From: Glandiceps talaboti
Lineage: Eukaryota; Hemichordata; Enteropneusta; Spengelidae
Assembly: GCF_964340395.1 (NCBI RefSeq)
Contig: NC_135569.1
Location: 3,741,540-3,761,539 of the forward strand
DNA: 20,000 nt
Reading direction: 5' to 3'
The position numbers were made by a program, and so were the translations under genes. Of this stretch, positions 8,962 to 18,250 are shown piece by piece (positions within the stretch are counted from its first letter, which is position 1; every line of letters begins with the position of its first letter). Below the pieces are notes generated by a model. That model searched no databases. It was not told the origin of the DNA and saw only the letters and a program-made list of their open reading frames with translations.

Positions 8962-9562
8962 ACATCAAGGGAGTCAGTCTACACATGCATGAATTACTAT
9001 CCCTTGCCTTGGTAATCTACCCCATATCATATGTGTCTTACCTAGGGAGTCTATCCACGCATGTACTGTTATCCCATGCCTAAGGAGTTTACCCTTATTT
9101 TTGCCTTCCTTAAGGAGCCTACTAATATATACATCACAATCTCCAAGTGATTTTATCCCTATATGTTTCTTGCCTAGGGAGTCTACCCATACATGTATTG
9201 CTACCCCTTGCCTAGGGAGTCTACCCATACATGTATTGCTACCCCTTGCCTAGGGAATCTACCCATACATGTATTGCTACCCCTTGCCTAGGGAGTCTAC
9301 CCATACATGTATTGTTATACCTTGCCTAGGAGGGCTATCTCTATTTGTGCCTTATGTATTGTCATCCTTTGTCTAGGGAGTCTACCCCTTATGTATTCTC
9401 ATCCTTCTATCCCTTTCAGTATTCTCATCCCTTGCCTAGGGAGTCTATTCCTTTCAGTGTTCTCATCCCTTGCCTAGGGAGTCTATCCCTTTATGTCTTC
9501 TCATCCCTGTAATGAGTCTACCCCTTCATGCCCTCTGATCCCTTACCTAGGGAGTCTATCCC
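8962..9562 (+). repeat. 38-bp minisatellite with CCTAGG core
   Basis: The unit reads CCTTGCCTAGGGAGTCTACC followed by CATACATGTATTGCTACC. The CCTAGG landmark falls at 9173, 9211, 9249, 9287 and 9325, an exact 38-bp period. Both sides are more diverged: the left part (8962-9170) has longer and irregular units, and the right part (9340-9562) uses CCTTTCAGTATTCTCATC variants. The best-conserved units are in the middle, consistent with turnover from the centre. Because 38 is not a multiple of three, the minus-strand frame over it is not a repeated protein. Confidence 0.9.
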
Positions 9563-10631
9563 AAGTGTATATACCTCAGTGCCTTACACTGTACCTAGCC
9601 CTCACCATTAACTCCCTAGCTTCTTTACAACAGTCAGTCCCCCATTTCACACTCTGCCTAAAACCACATTCACAAGTCATGACTACTCTTTGTCAAACAA
9701 TAGATTTGATATTAATATGGAGATAACACAGTTCTGGGATCCATCACTCACACAGGGTGTTATAACTGTCAACCACTTCTACACAGACATGGATTACGTT
9801 TTTAGATCTTCACCATTAATGATTGTTCTCCGTTCAGTCGAGGGAAATGGTTGTGAAAATGAGGGCCTGACAAAGGCACTTGTGTCAAATGTTTGTCCCC
9901 AAGGACGCGAGAAATATATGAGAGAATAATGCAATTATACTTTGAATATTTCAAGTGTATGAAAACTAGAGAAGTGTTGAATAATTCAAACTTTTTCTTG
10001 GGTTCGTGACCTGATGTTGCTCTGTGAAAACGGATGAAAGCTAGTCAGTGCATTTAGAAACCTACAGAGCTGAGTTCCATTGAAACCATTCACTTTTCTT
10101 TTGTGTGTTTTGAGATAAAATTTCAGGTCCAAGATTACAAAACTGATCGGTTACCATGGGATACTACGATGAAAATAGAACGTCAGATATTACTCACTTG
10201 TCGTTTTAACATTACAAAGAACTATTTTCTATTACATCTACTACCTTCATATACAATACATGTATGTACAGTTGCGTCAACAAAATTTTGGGCTTAAATT
10301 AAAATTAGGACAGCTGAAAATGAGTTTTCAGTTTATAACTAAAGATAGACCCAAAAATAAAACTATTGTTGTAAAATCTTGATAATACTAATAAGTTATT
10401 CCACAGACATTAGTTTATAATTGTATTCTTATTACGCATTTCTTATGACTTCCATGATATTGTAAAACAGTATATTTTTGGGGACTTCCAATGTTCACAC
10501 TATCTTGATTACAGGGTGATTATACCCACACAACAGAAGCACTGCTACCACCCACTTGTGTAATCTACCACATCAAACACCAATAGTTTTAGTTTGTGCC
10601 TAGCTTGGTACAATGAAACCTTGGTTTTCAC
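9563..10631. other. No feature recognised (about 1.1 kb)
   Basis: Holds a frame of 79 codons (9690-9929) with a mixed amino acid composition, no recognisable domain and no splice support. A small hairpin CTGAAAA/TTTTCAG lies at 10314-10331. Nothing else is supported. Confidence 0.4.
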
Positions 10632-10808
10632 CAGTGTGCCCTCTAATGATGGCCAAATTTGTTGGTGCGAGTCAAAATGATAAAATCTGACAATTCTTAT
10701 GAGTCACCACATAGTAAGAGATAGGGGAACGCTAATTTTTGGTGTCACAAGAAATTGTGTGTGTCAGTGGTGCGTCAAATTGGGTTTAAACTCTTAGAGG
10801 GCACACAG
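10632..10808. mobile_element. hAT-type MITE, 177 bp, with 8-bp target site duplication
   Basis: The left end is CAGTGTGCCCTCTAA (10632-10646). The right end reads TTAGAGGGCACACAG, whose reverse complement is CTGTGTGCCCTCTAA, so the 15-bp inverted repeats differ at one base. The element is flanked by GTTTTCAC (10624-10631) and GTTTCCAC (10809-10816), an 8-bp duplication with one change. A CAGTG-type terminus and 8-bp duplications are hallmarks of the hAT superfamily. It also contains GGTGCG near both ends in direct orientation. It has no transposase and is non-autonomous. Confidence 0.85.
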
Positions 10809-10939
10809 GTTTCCACAGACGCCAAACTATATAGCATTGTCATGTTGTCACTAGATACTAAAACACAAAACTTCTGATATTCAGGATTTTTGTTCGAACT
10901 TGAACATAACATTATGAGGACCACATTGGATATGATGCA

Positions 10940-11250
10940 AATGCTTAATCCTACGACAGAAATACGTAATGCGTAAACATGAGTGTGCCACACTACCATC
11001 GTTTATACATTTTTTTTGTACTGAGTGAAGCAGTTTGTTGAACAAAAACCAACTGTTCAGTTTGTCATTTGAGCGCTCCGCACTGCTAACGCTTAAACCT
11101 ATGCCAGAAATATGTAATGTGCAAACAACGATGAACCGTTCGGTATATCATACGTGAGTGTGGTACTGTCGTTTAAACTGAGTGAAGCAGTTTGTTGAAC
11201 AAAAACAACGAACTATTCAGTCTGTCATTTGAGCGTTCCACACTACTGTT
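10940..11250 (+). repeat. Tandem duplication, unit about 150-157 bp
   Basis: ACTGAGTGAAGCAGTTTGTT at 11020 recurs at 11177 (157 bp), followed in both by GAACAAAAAC, TTCAGTYTGTCATTTGAGCG and a TCC(G/A)CACTRCT word. The preceding part, AATGCTTAATCCTACGACAG at 10940, recurs diverged at 11088 as AACGCTTAAACCTATGCCAG. So one unit and most of a second are present. The two overlapping frames on opposite strands at about 11173-11440 fall largely in this repeat and are not supported as genes. Confidence 0.85.
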
Positions 11251-11939
11251 GCGTGATGGCAGCAATGCGAGGAACGCAAACAACTTCAAACCTTTCGATC
11301 TATCTGCACCACAATACAATCCATGTTGCCTACTATGTCTACTGTTTATCAAATCTAATTTCGATAAACACGTATCTGTACAGCATAAAATGAAGGAGAT
11401 ATTGACTTCAAAAAGGAGAGAAGATATTGACATCTCCTAAATGTCATAATATTGATCAGTTCTTGTATTGCTCTGTAAAATAGACACAAGAATTTACACC
11501 ATTATTTTTTTTCCAATATCCAATAGTTTTTTACCAGACACCATCAATATATACAGACAAAAATATTACTCCGAAGAAACCTTTCTCAACAATCAATTTA
11601 TTGACGCATATATGTCTCTATCACATCACCTTCGTATGCTGTAAATATTGATAACATATTATCTAGAACTGTAACATATTATTTTCAGATCGTGCTTGTA
11701 TGTTTGAGCCACAAAAATCTGAATGCAGGCACACATTTATTAGACGAAAATAAAAAATTGTGTGTGTTTGTTAACATGATCTCAGAAAATATGGTAGGTC
11801 AGGATTTTATTTTAAATTATTTTATAAAATGTTTTTATTTTTGACAAAATATTGTTTTGACCCAAAAACAAACAAAATGTCGGTCAGAATACCCTTTCTG
11901 TGATAGTTTGATGAAATATGTACAGACATCGTACAGACG
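11251..11939. other. No feature recognised (about 690 bp)
   Basis: AT-rich, with a few poly-T runs. Nothing can be supported. Confidence 0.45.
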
Positions 11940-12155
11940 CCTGGAAAGTCCTGGAAAATTGATCGATCAACTAAACAATCGATTGTCATAGAGTTTTAAT
12001 TTGATAGGTGAGAAAAATGTCTTAAAAAGGAAGTGTGTTGACCAATAATATGTATTTCTCTGGTCAGTACTCCTGGAAAATGACCAATGTTGAACTGATA
12101 TTTCTTAAAAGTGATTGAAAACTCATGGAGTTTTATTTGTCTTAAAATTATGAAC
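11940..12155 (+). repeat. Imperfect duplication with CCTGGAAAAT words
   Basis: GTCCTGGAAAATTGATCGAT at 11949 and CTCCTGGAAAATGACCAATG at 12070 start two loosely similar segments. Both later contain an AGAGTTTTAATTTG / GGAGTTTTATTTG word and a GTCTTAAAA word, though not in fully conserved order. It looks like an old tandem duplication with indels. Confidence 0.4.
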
Positions 12156-12367
12156 CCCTTCTCATTATGCCTAGTTACATGTACATACATGTACAGATTC
12201 CAAAAAATGTACATCGTGCATAGCAGATTCTCCAAAGTTTACGAGTTACACAATCGGAATCCTGATCCAGTCTCTACATACCTGTATTAATACTTCAACG
12301 ATTCAAAATTAAATGAGTTTGTCATATACAAAGATTGCAGTGTTAAAAGCCTGAATACAAACACATA

Positions 12368-12676
12368 GTGAAGCATGAAAAAATTGCGTGCAACTTTTCC
12401 TTGATAAGCTTTACAGGAATAACGAATTTCAATTTGGTTCATGTTATCGTTTCCACTGCATTAACCATTACAATTACAATCGTTTCATACTTTGCAACGC
12501 TGATCGTCAAAGAGGACAAGAATTTGTCTCCAAGTCTCCATTGTGCTTCAAAAATAAAAAACATCTGTGTTATTCATCTCGCGGGAAAAAAAAGAAATGG
12601 AGTTCTTAATCAATATGACAGGATTTTAAAAATAGTGAAGAGTTCTCTAGAAAGGAGATGGTTTACTGTTCATTGA
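12368..12676 (+). CDS. Hypothetical open frame, 102 codons, one hydrophobic segment
   Basis: This is the longest open frame in the window that is not a tandem-repeat translation and does not run into a known repeat. Residues about 22-47 (including VSTALTITITIVSYFATLIV) are hydrophobic and could span a membrane. The remaining C-terminal half is basic. I recognise no family. There is no clear promoter and the downstream part includes an A-run (near 12587) that can favour chance open frames. A second frame of 73 codons overlaps it. Low-confidence candidate; it may well be chance. Confidence 0.12.
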   Translation: MKHEKIACNFSLISFTGITNFNLVHVIVSTALTITITIVSYFATLIVKEDKNLSPSLHCASKIKNICVIHLAGKKRNGVLNQYDRILKIVKSSLERRWFTVH

Positions 12677-12821
12677 GCAAAAAAATTGTATAACACCTGG
12701 AGAACAATCTAGCAGTGTCTTCGTCTCATGCGTTAGACTGAATTTTAGTGGTTGAATAATGCATTCCAAAGGATGGATTGGAAAGAGTCTTCAACTCGTT
12801 GTGGTGGTGTAGAGTGAAACT

Positions 12822-12857
12822 GTTGCCATGGTTACTGGTAAATGTTGCTATGGTTAC
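12822..12857 (+). promoter_or_regulatory. Pair of RFX X-box-like sites, 22 bp apart
   Basis: GTTGCCATGGTTAC (12822-12835) and GTTGCTATGGTTAC (12844-12857) both resemble the RFX X-box (GTTGCCATGGAAAC / GTNRCCN(0-3)RGYAAC). The two sites lie in the same orientation with start points 22 bp apart, close to two turns of the helix. In animals X-boxes control ciliary genes. No gene is recognised next to the pair, so function is inference. A local duplication of one site is an alternative explanation for the pair. Confidence 0.35.
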
Positions 12858-13368
12858 TTCACGTACAAGCTCACAAGTATAGTCACTTTTATGTAATGTC
12901 ATTGAAAATTGGAATTAAGCCAACTGAGAGTGACAAAATTTAAGATGAATTCCAGGAGTCATGTAATGTTTCGTTTGCCATAAATTGGATATCTGATTTC
13001 GCTGTAATACGTCATGTGTATATCTACTGTGAGTATTCAAATAGAACGTAATACTTTGTTTTGATAAGGTTGTAGAACTTTGTTAACAGAGAGGGAGAAA
13101 ATAAATGTTGGGAAATTTAAAAGGTTTTTATAACAAAATCATTGGAAGTAAACACTGTTAAACAGACAGTCGTGACAGGTGAATTCTTACCAAGAGATTT
13201 GACTATCTGTACTTTTAATAGCCTACCTGTAGGCTTGAAGGACTGATGCTACTAAATTATTTTTGTTCTTCTAACTCAAATATTGATAGTGTTCTTGTTA
13301 GAAGAATCAGTACAACTATTGAAGTCACAAGTGGAGAGCTGGAACACGCCCGGACCATAGCAATATGT
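12858..13368. other. No feature recognised (about 510 bp)
   Basis: Contains only a small palindrome (AGCCTACCTGTAGGCT, 13220-13235). No open frame or repeat is supported. Confidence 0.45.
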
Positions 13369-13465
13369 GTGAAATAAATAAAACGAGGCGGTTCAACTGG
13401 TCTCCGATCTTAAATCTGATTGAAGATCGGAGACCCATTGAACCGCCTCGTTTTATCTATTTCAC
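13369..13465. repeat. 97-bp near-perfect hairpin, 43-bp arms, 11-nt loop
   Basis: The left arm 13369-13411 and the reverse complement of 13423-13465 differ at only three of 43 positions. The arms include AAAACGAGGCGGTTCAA and GTCTCCGATCTT, and are GC-richer than the surroundings. The loop is AAATCTGATTG. Beyond the arms the pairing decays within a few bases (TGTGTGAAAT versus TGAGTGAAAT). Such a compact foldback could be a MITE of the foldback type, or, if transcribed, a precursor of small RNAs. No target duplication is seen. Confidence 0.85.
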
Positions 13466-13554
13466 TCAAATTTTGATTTTTTGAATTTTCGTACGTCCAC
13501 ATAAATCCTTGAAGTCTACAGGGAGGCTATGGCATACTGTACTGGCTCATCTCA

Positions 13555-13610
13555 ATGAAGCTATAGCCAAGTATCTGGGCTAGTGAACTCAGGGAGACTT
13601 TACATACATG
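13555..13610 (+). repeat. Fragment of the 1248-1334 inverted-repeat family
   Basis: CTATAGCCAAGTATCTGGGC followed by AGGGAGACTTTACAT resembles 1313-1370, where GAATAGCCAAGTCTCTGGGC is followed by GGAGGGACTTTACAT. The other arm is not clearly preserved. It sits just left of the 74-bp array. Confidence 0.5.
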
Positions 13611-13617
13611 TACATGT

Positions 13618-14090
13618 AGAACACGTTTGGTGGAAGGAGCCCTGGTAAAATGACTGGGCAACTAAAGGTAGATTGTATACATACCTTAACACCACCTTGC
13701 TAGAAATGCTAGCTCAGAGCCTTGTTCTGGTGGTTGCTATCACAGACTACTGTGAATATAATTTAACTTTAAGTCTCTTGGCTGTAAAAACACTGGTGGA
13801 GAACCCTTGTAATATGACTAGGGAACTCAGGTAGAGTTTGCCTACTTGCCACCCATAGCAACAACACTGGTGTGGAACCCTGATAAAATGACTGGGGAAC
13901 TAAGGTAGATTTTACCTACTTGCCACCCATAACAAAAACACTGGTAGGAAACCCTGGTAAAATGACTAGGGAACTCAGGTATATTTTACCCACTTACCAT
14001 ACATGACATTAACACTAGTAGAAAACCCTGGTAAAATGACTGGGAAACTCAAGTAGATTTTACCATAACAAAACCGTATCTAGGACCCTG
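13618..14090 (+). repeat. 74-bp tandem array, second locus
   Basis: The unit reads ACACTGGTAGGGAACCCTGG, then TAAAATGACTGGGGAACTCA, then GGTAGATTTTACCTACTTGC and CACCCATAACAAAA. The ACACTGG/ACACTAG landmark is at 13790, 13864, 13938 and 14012, an exact 74-bp period. An isolated unit lies at 13618-13675 before an unrelated stretch of about 110 bp. Each unit contains an internal inverted repeat, GGTAAAAT ... ATTTTACC. The leader seen at the other two loci is not recognisable here. Confidence 0.9.
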
Positions 14091-14094
14091 GTTA

Positions 14095-14129
14095 AGTATT
14101 TTGTAGATTTAACCTACTTACAAAATACT
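14095..14129. repeat. 11-bp perfect inverted repeat at the array end
   Basis: AGTATTTTGTA (14095-14105) pairs with TACAAAATACT (14119-14129) across a 13-nt spacer. It begins in a CCCTGGTTAAG sequence that looks like the start of a decayed 74-bp unit, so it may be an altered version of the internal inverted repeat of that unit. Confidence 0.6.
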
Positions 14130-14370
14130 ATGTAAACTCAAATGCTATCTACAAAATATCATCATAACCATCAGTAAACTACAGGTATTACTGGATAGAT
14201 AACATAGATTTTACATGTACTGCTAATCAGCTGACACAAAGTGCTACATTATGTCTTGTTTGTGATATTATTGATAGTACTCTACCCATTGCGAAAGCAA
14301 AATGTTATTAGGATCAGATATATGTAATGAGATTGGAAGTTACAGCTGGTATTTCTCCTACAAACATAGT

Positions 14371-14556
14371 GGGTACAGTCAACTAACTAATAGTTTAGGT
14401 GTACAGGTAGTCAACTCACCAATAGTTTAGGGGTACAGTCAACTAACTAATAGTTTAGGGGTACAGCCAGTCAACTAACCAATAGTTTAGGGGTACAGCC
14501 AACTAACTAATAGTTTAGGGGTACAGCCAGCCAACTAATAGTTTAGGGGTACAGCC
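14371..14556 (+). repeat. Minisatellite with alternating 28- and 32-bp spacing
   Basis: The unit is GTACAGTCAACTAACTAATA then GTTTAGGG. GTACAG begins at 14373, 14401, 14433, 14461, 14493, 14521 and 14549, giving spacings 28, 32, 28, 32, 28, 28. The 32-bp units carry an extra four bases (GTAG or CCAG) before TCAACT. The alternation gives a 60-bp higher-order unit that was itself amplified; the last step of 28 instead of 32 reflects a shortened final copy. Confidence 0.9.
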
Positions 14557-15395
14557 AGTGGTTTTCTATCTACGAAATGATGAAATTAGAAAATTAAGGT
14601 AAATATTGCAGTGGTCAGATCAAACCATTAGTGGCATACCTGGTTCTCCTATCAACATTGACAAACATTGATTAGAAGATCAACTCACAGAGGTTGTGTT
14701 TACAAAGTGTTTTCAGCGGCCTAAATGGGTCTATCAATCATATATTATCCGATCTGTGTATGTACACAGCTATACTTACATCCTTTTAATAGAAGACCAG
14801 ACATCAGTATTACTAATTGTGACTTTTGATGTATCATGGAGAGATCGAAACTTGACAGAAGTACTTGTCCTCCGATTGTAATTACTCTGTGTTTGAGCTT
14901 GATGTGAGCCGTAAGCACAGCGGTACTGACATGCCAGAGAGCTTATCTAGGGAGTGACATGCCTCGGTTTCTATTTTTTAAATGACATGTAGATATATCT
15001 AATGACCTGGTATGATGGAGATAGCATGAAAGGTTTTCCAAGTGATGTTATAGTGGCTAACTTAACCATTAATCAGTTGTATGTGTATGTGTATCAGTAC
15101 AGTACTCAGTGGTACGTCTGGATTCGTCCTTGTCCTCCGGACACTCACATTAATCTTGAGAAATCATACCATCTGACTTAAACATATTTATCTTGGAAAT
15201 TACCCCAGTGGACTGTTATGATGGCAATGATGATATCATTTGATAATTTTTATATTTTTTTTTTAGATTCCAGGGTATTTACTTGATAGTTGAAATGCTG
15301 CAACTATGTATGAATTGAAGCGTCTGCCAACTGAAGCTTCTCTATGCACTCTACCTACATTTTACTGAGTAGCATTGATGAAATAATGTTGATAT
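14557..15395. other. No feature recognised (about 840 bp)
   Basis: A 61-codon frame (14696-14881) has no recognisable features. TTTTTTTTTTAGATT near 15250 follows a T-run and looks acceptor-like, but no exon follows. Nothing else is supported. Confidence 0.4.
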
Positions 15396-15835
15396 ATATA
15401 CTCCATGTATACATGCATGCATACATACGTATGTATGTACATACATACATACATACATATATATATACATACATATATACACACTTACATACACATACAT
15501 ACATACATACATACATACATACATACATACATACATACATACATACATACATACATACATACATACATACACACACTTACATACAAAATGATATGTATAC
15601 AATTTCATGTTACACACATACAGACAAACTGGCAAACAGACACAGACAGACACAAACGTAGACATATAGGCATACACACATACACAGATACATACATGTA
15701 AACTACACATATACATTCATACATACATACATACATACATATATACATACATACAGACACACAGACAAGACAGACATACACACAGACATACACACATCAC
15801 ACATTCATATACACAGATACACACACATGTGTGCA
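15396..15835 (+). repeat. (ACAT)n microsatellite region
   Basis: The perfect tetranucleotide run is at about 15493-15572 (about 20 copies). It is surrounded by interrupted ACAT, ACAC and ACAG tracts from 15396 to 15835, with a second shorter ACAT run at about 15716-15757. The tyrosine/histidine/isoleucine-rich and methionine/tyrosine/valine/cysteine-rich frames on the two strands are translations of the repeat. Confidence 0.97.
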
Positions 15836-16192
15836 TACTTATTTCAGGGTTTTATTTAATTCTCAAATAGTACCATTTTTGAAGTATTGTTGTTTTTCAT
15901 TCAGTGAAATACCAACCTGATTAAAAATCTGATAAGGAAAGAGTCTTGATCTGCTTCAGTTGTTACTCTGTTATTCTTTACGGCAGCCAATGTTTTCATA
16001 GTATGTGTGGTCTGTGACAACTTAAGGAGATACCCTAAAGATTGAGTGACAAGCGTGACAAAATGAAACAAGACCACACAAATGATGAAACAGAAGACTT
16101 CAAAGATCGTACAATGTTTACAAGAAAACCCAAGCCATTGAGCTCAAAATGTGGCCCGGAATCTTTGTAAACAAGCATTAGTACTGTATACC
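15836..16192. other. No feature recognised (about 360 bp)
   Basis: Mixed-composition spacer with no supported feature. Confidence 0.4.
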
Positions 16193-16306
16193 ACATTTCA
16201 TTTGCTATACTGTAGAACAGGACAGTATGGAATCCATGATAACTATGGGACGTTTCATTTCCTATACCATAGAACAGGACAGCATTGATTCTATTTTTTC
16301 CATAGA
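16193..16306 (+). repeat. 57-bp tandem duplication
   Basis: ACATTTCATTTGCTATACTG TAGAACAGGACAG at 16193 recurs at 16250 as ACGTTTCATTTCCTATACCA TAGAACAGGACAG, a period of 57 bp. Since 57 is a multiple of three, the 97-codon minus-strand frame (16035-16328) shows a 19-residue repeat (VLFYGIGNETSHSYHGFHT / VLFYSIANEMWYTV). This is a consequence of the duplication and I do not take it as a protein. Confidence 0.8.
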
Positions 16307-17055
16307 TTTGAAGATAGTGTGAGTGCACACTAATATATAAATGGTTTCAATTGCATGATTGGAAGATTGGGAAATATATATGCAAATTAAACTTTTCTCG
16401 CATTTTCTAAGAAATGTCAAGCACAGGTAGTTCAACATTTCACATTTCCGTGGCTCCATTAGAAAAGAATTAAAAAGATATCTTATCTGATCACAGCGAG
16501 AATTCAATCTATGATGAGATCTGTTGGAGATCTGACTTGAAAAAGCACAGTTGCCAGGTGGAAAGCGGAGTGTTCATTTTAGCTTAGTGACATAGCCACT
16601 GCCAGCCATTAATCTTACTGAATAGGCCTTTTGAAATCAGACCACCCTAGTTTCATTATTTAAATTGTTATGCAATTATGAGAATGTAAATGATCAGAGA
16701 CATTTCCGGGTTCCATTTTTCGTTTCCTCTCGTAAGTCACAAAATGGACAAGAGTCTTTTATTGCCCATGTTCCGTAACTTGCACAATATAAATCAATCC
16801 ATTGACTCTTAGCTAAAACGGTCATCCCATGCAAATTTCATTGCATGTTCCTTGAGAAGCCATTGTACTTTGTATTTCCGCTCATAAAGTAAAGAAATTA
16901 ATTTGACGAAAAATGCATCCGGAAGATTTACTTAAAAAAAATATCAAAATGTATAGTTTTTCAACCAAAAAGTATCATATGTACGTCATTGTTATATTTC
17001 CACCTGTACATATATAAATGAGAAATGCATTCAATACGAAATAAATACACTTTCT
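16307..17055. other. No feature recognised (about 750 bp)
   Basis: Contains short open frames only. No repeat or RNA gene is recognised. Confidence 0.4.
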
Positions 17056-17580
17056 GTTGTCTCCATGGTAATATGAATACATTGTCATCTCCACGGTAGA
17101 TGCTTATAAGTTATATGCTATCATCTCCTAGCAATTTGCCATCCATTTGTACAAATGGATATTATCTCCATGCATTTGTTTGTATATTATCATCTCCATG
17201 GTAATAATATGTTATCTCTATGGCAATATGCATTTGTTTGTATATTATCATCTCCATGATTATGTTCATATATATCTTTATTTGCATATTATCATCTCCA
17301 TGACAAAATACTTGTGTTTCTATATTGTCATCTCCATGGTATTGTGCATATATTATCATCTCCACGGCAATATGCATACATTATCATCCCCATGGTAACA
17401 GCATATATTCATCCACATGATAATATGCATCAATTATCGCTATAGTTAATGCATATTTGCATATATGCATAATATTGTCATAGTAATATACATATCTCTA
17501 CATATCATTTTCATGGAAATATTATATATGTTATTATCTCTGTAGCAATGAGCTCCATCTCCATGGTGGTATGCATATAC
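17056..17580 (+). repeat. Degenerate CCATGG-centred minisatellite
   Basis: The core TTATCATCTCCATGGTAATA followed by TGCATA recurs many times, for example at about 17058, 17083, 17187, 17244, 17291, 17328, 17357 and 17382, with irregular spacing of about 25-57 bp. The core holds two palindromes, CCATGG and ATGCAT. Copies are best preserved at 17160-17400 and fade on the right. Open frames on both strands over it, 83 and 71 codons, are repeat translations. Confidence 0.85.
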
Positions 17581-17744
17581 GATAGTGAAAAGTTCACAAG
17601 GTCAACAGCATAAATTATTCAGCATATCTCATTTACTACCAAGTGGTTTACTTACGTTCTCAAATTTCAATCTCAGAAAAAATAAGATTTATCATTTAAA
17701 GGAAGAACAGGATAGGCTGCATTAATTTATGCAAATAGCAACTG

Positions 17745-18250
17745 GCCTTGAACCCTGGTCACAGAAGAGGGAACGCTGGTAAAACTGGCATAATTAGTTT
17801 TCTATACATTGGGTATGGAACACTAGTAAAATGACAAGGGAACTCAGGTAGATGTTACCTACATGTACTTTAATACTGCCCTCAACAAAAACACTGGTAG
17901 GGAACCCTGGTAAAATGACAGGGGAACTCAGGTAGATGTTACCTACATGTACTTTAATACTGCCCTCAACAAAAACACTGGTAGGGAACCCTGGTGAAAT
18001 GACTGGGAAACTCAGATAGATTTTACCTGCTTACTACCCTTAGCAAAAACACTGGTAGGGTACCCTGGTAAAATGACTGGGGAACTCGGGTAGATTTTAC
18101 CTACTTACTACCCTTAGCAAGAACACTGGTAGGGAATCGTGGTAAAATGACTGGGGAACTCAGGTAGATTTTACCTGCTTACTACCCTCAACAAAAACAC
18201 TGGTAGGAAACCCTCGTAAACTTATTGGAAACCTCAGGTAGATTTTACCA
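17745..18250 (+). repeat. 74-bp tandem array, third locus, with leader
   Basis: The ACACTGGTAGGG landmark is at 17891, 17975, 18049, 18123 and 18197, giving spacings 84, 74, 74 and 74. The 84-bp spacings come from a ten-base longer tail (ACATGTACTTTAATACTGCC instead of CTTACTACCC); the first unit, starting near 17819, has the same tail. The left end (17745-17818) is a non-repeated leader with CAGAAGAGGG, CTGGTAAAACTGGCA and GTTTTCTATACATTG that resembles 3655-3735. Each unit has the GGTAAAAT ... ATTTTACC inverted repeat, replaced by AGATGTTACC in the two longer units. Confidence 0.92.

Noticed and set aside
8974-9228. 84-codon minus-strand frame with GRLPRQG-like repeats
   Set aside because: Falls in the 38-bp minisatellite, whose period breaks frame every unit; open by chance.
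9690-9929. 79-codon plus-strand open frame starting MSNNRFDINMEITQFW
   Set aside because: Composition is protein-like but I recognise no family and there is no splice or promoter evidence.
11173-11440. Overlapping open frames on both strands (86 and 82 codons)
   Set aside because: They overlap the 157-bp tandem duplication and each other antisense; neither has supporting evidence.
13369-13465. Hairpin as a bacterial-type terminator or a canonical microRNA gene
   Set aside because: The context is eukaryotic, no T-run follows directly, and the arms pair over 43 bp nearly perfectly, which fits a foldback element better than a typical microRNA precursor; small RNA data would be needed to say more.
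15344-15793. Open frames of 62 to 121 codons on both strands
   Set aside because: They consist of MYVC or YIHT repeats produced by the (ACAT)n microsatellite.
17162-17398. Open frames on both strands with IISM or HGDDN repeats
   Set aside because: They are translations of the CCATGG minisatellite.
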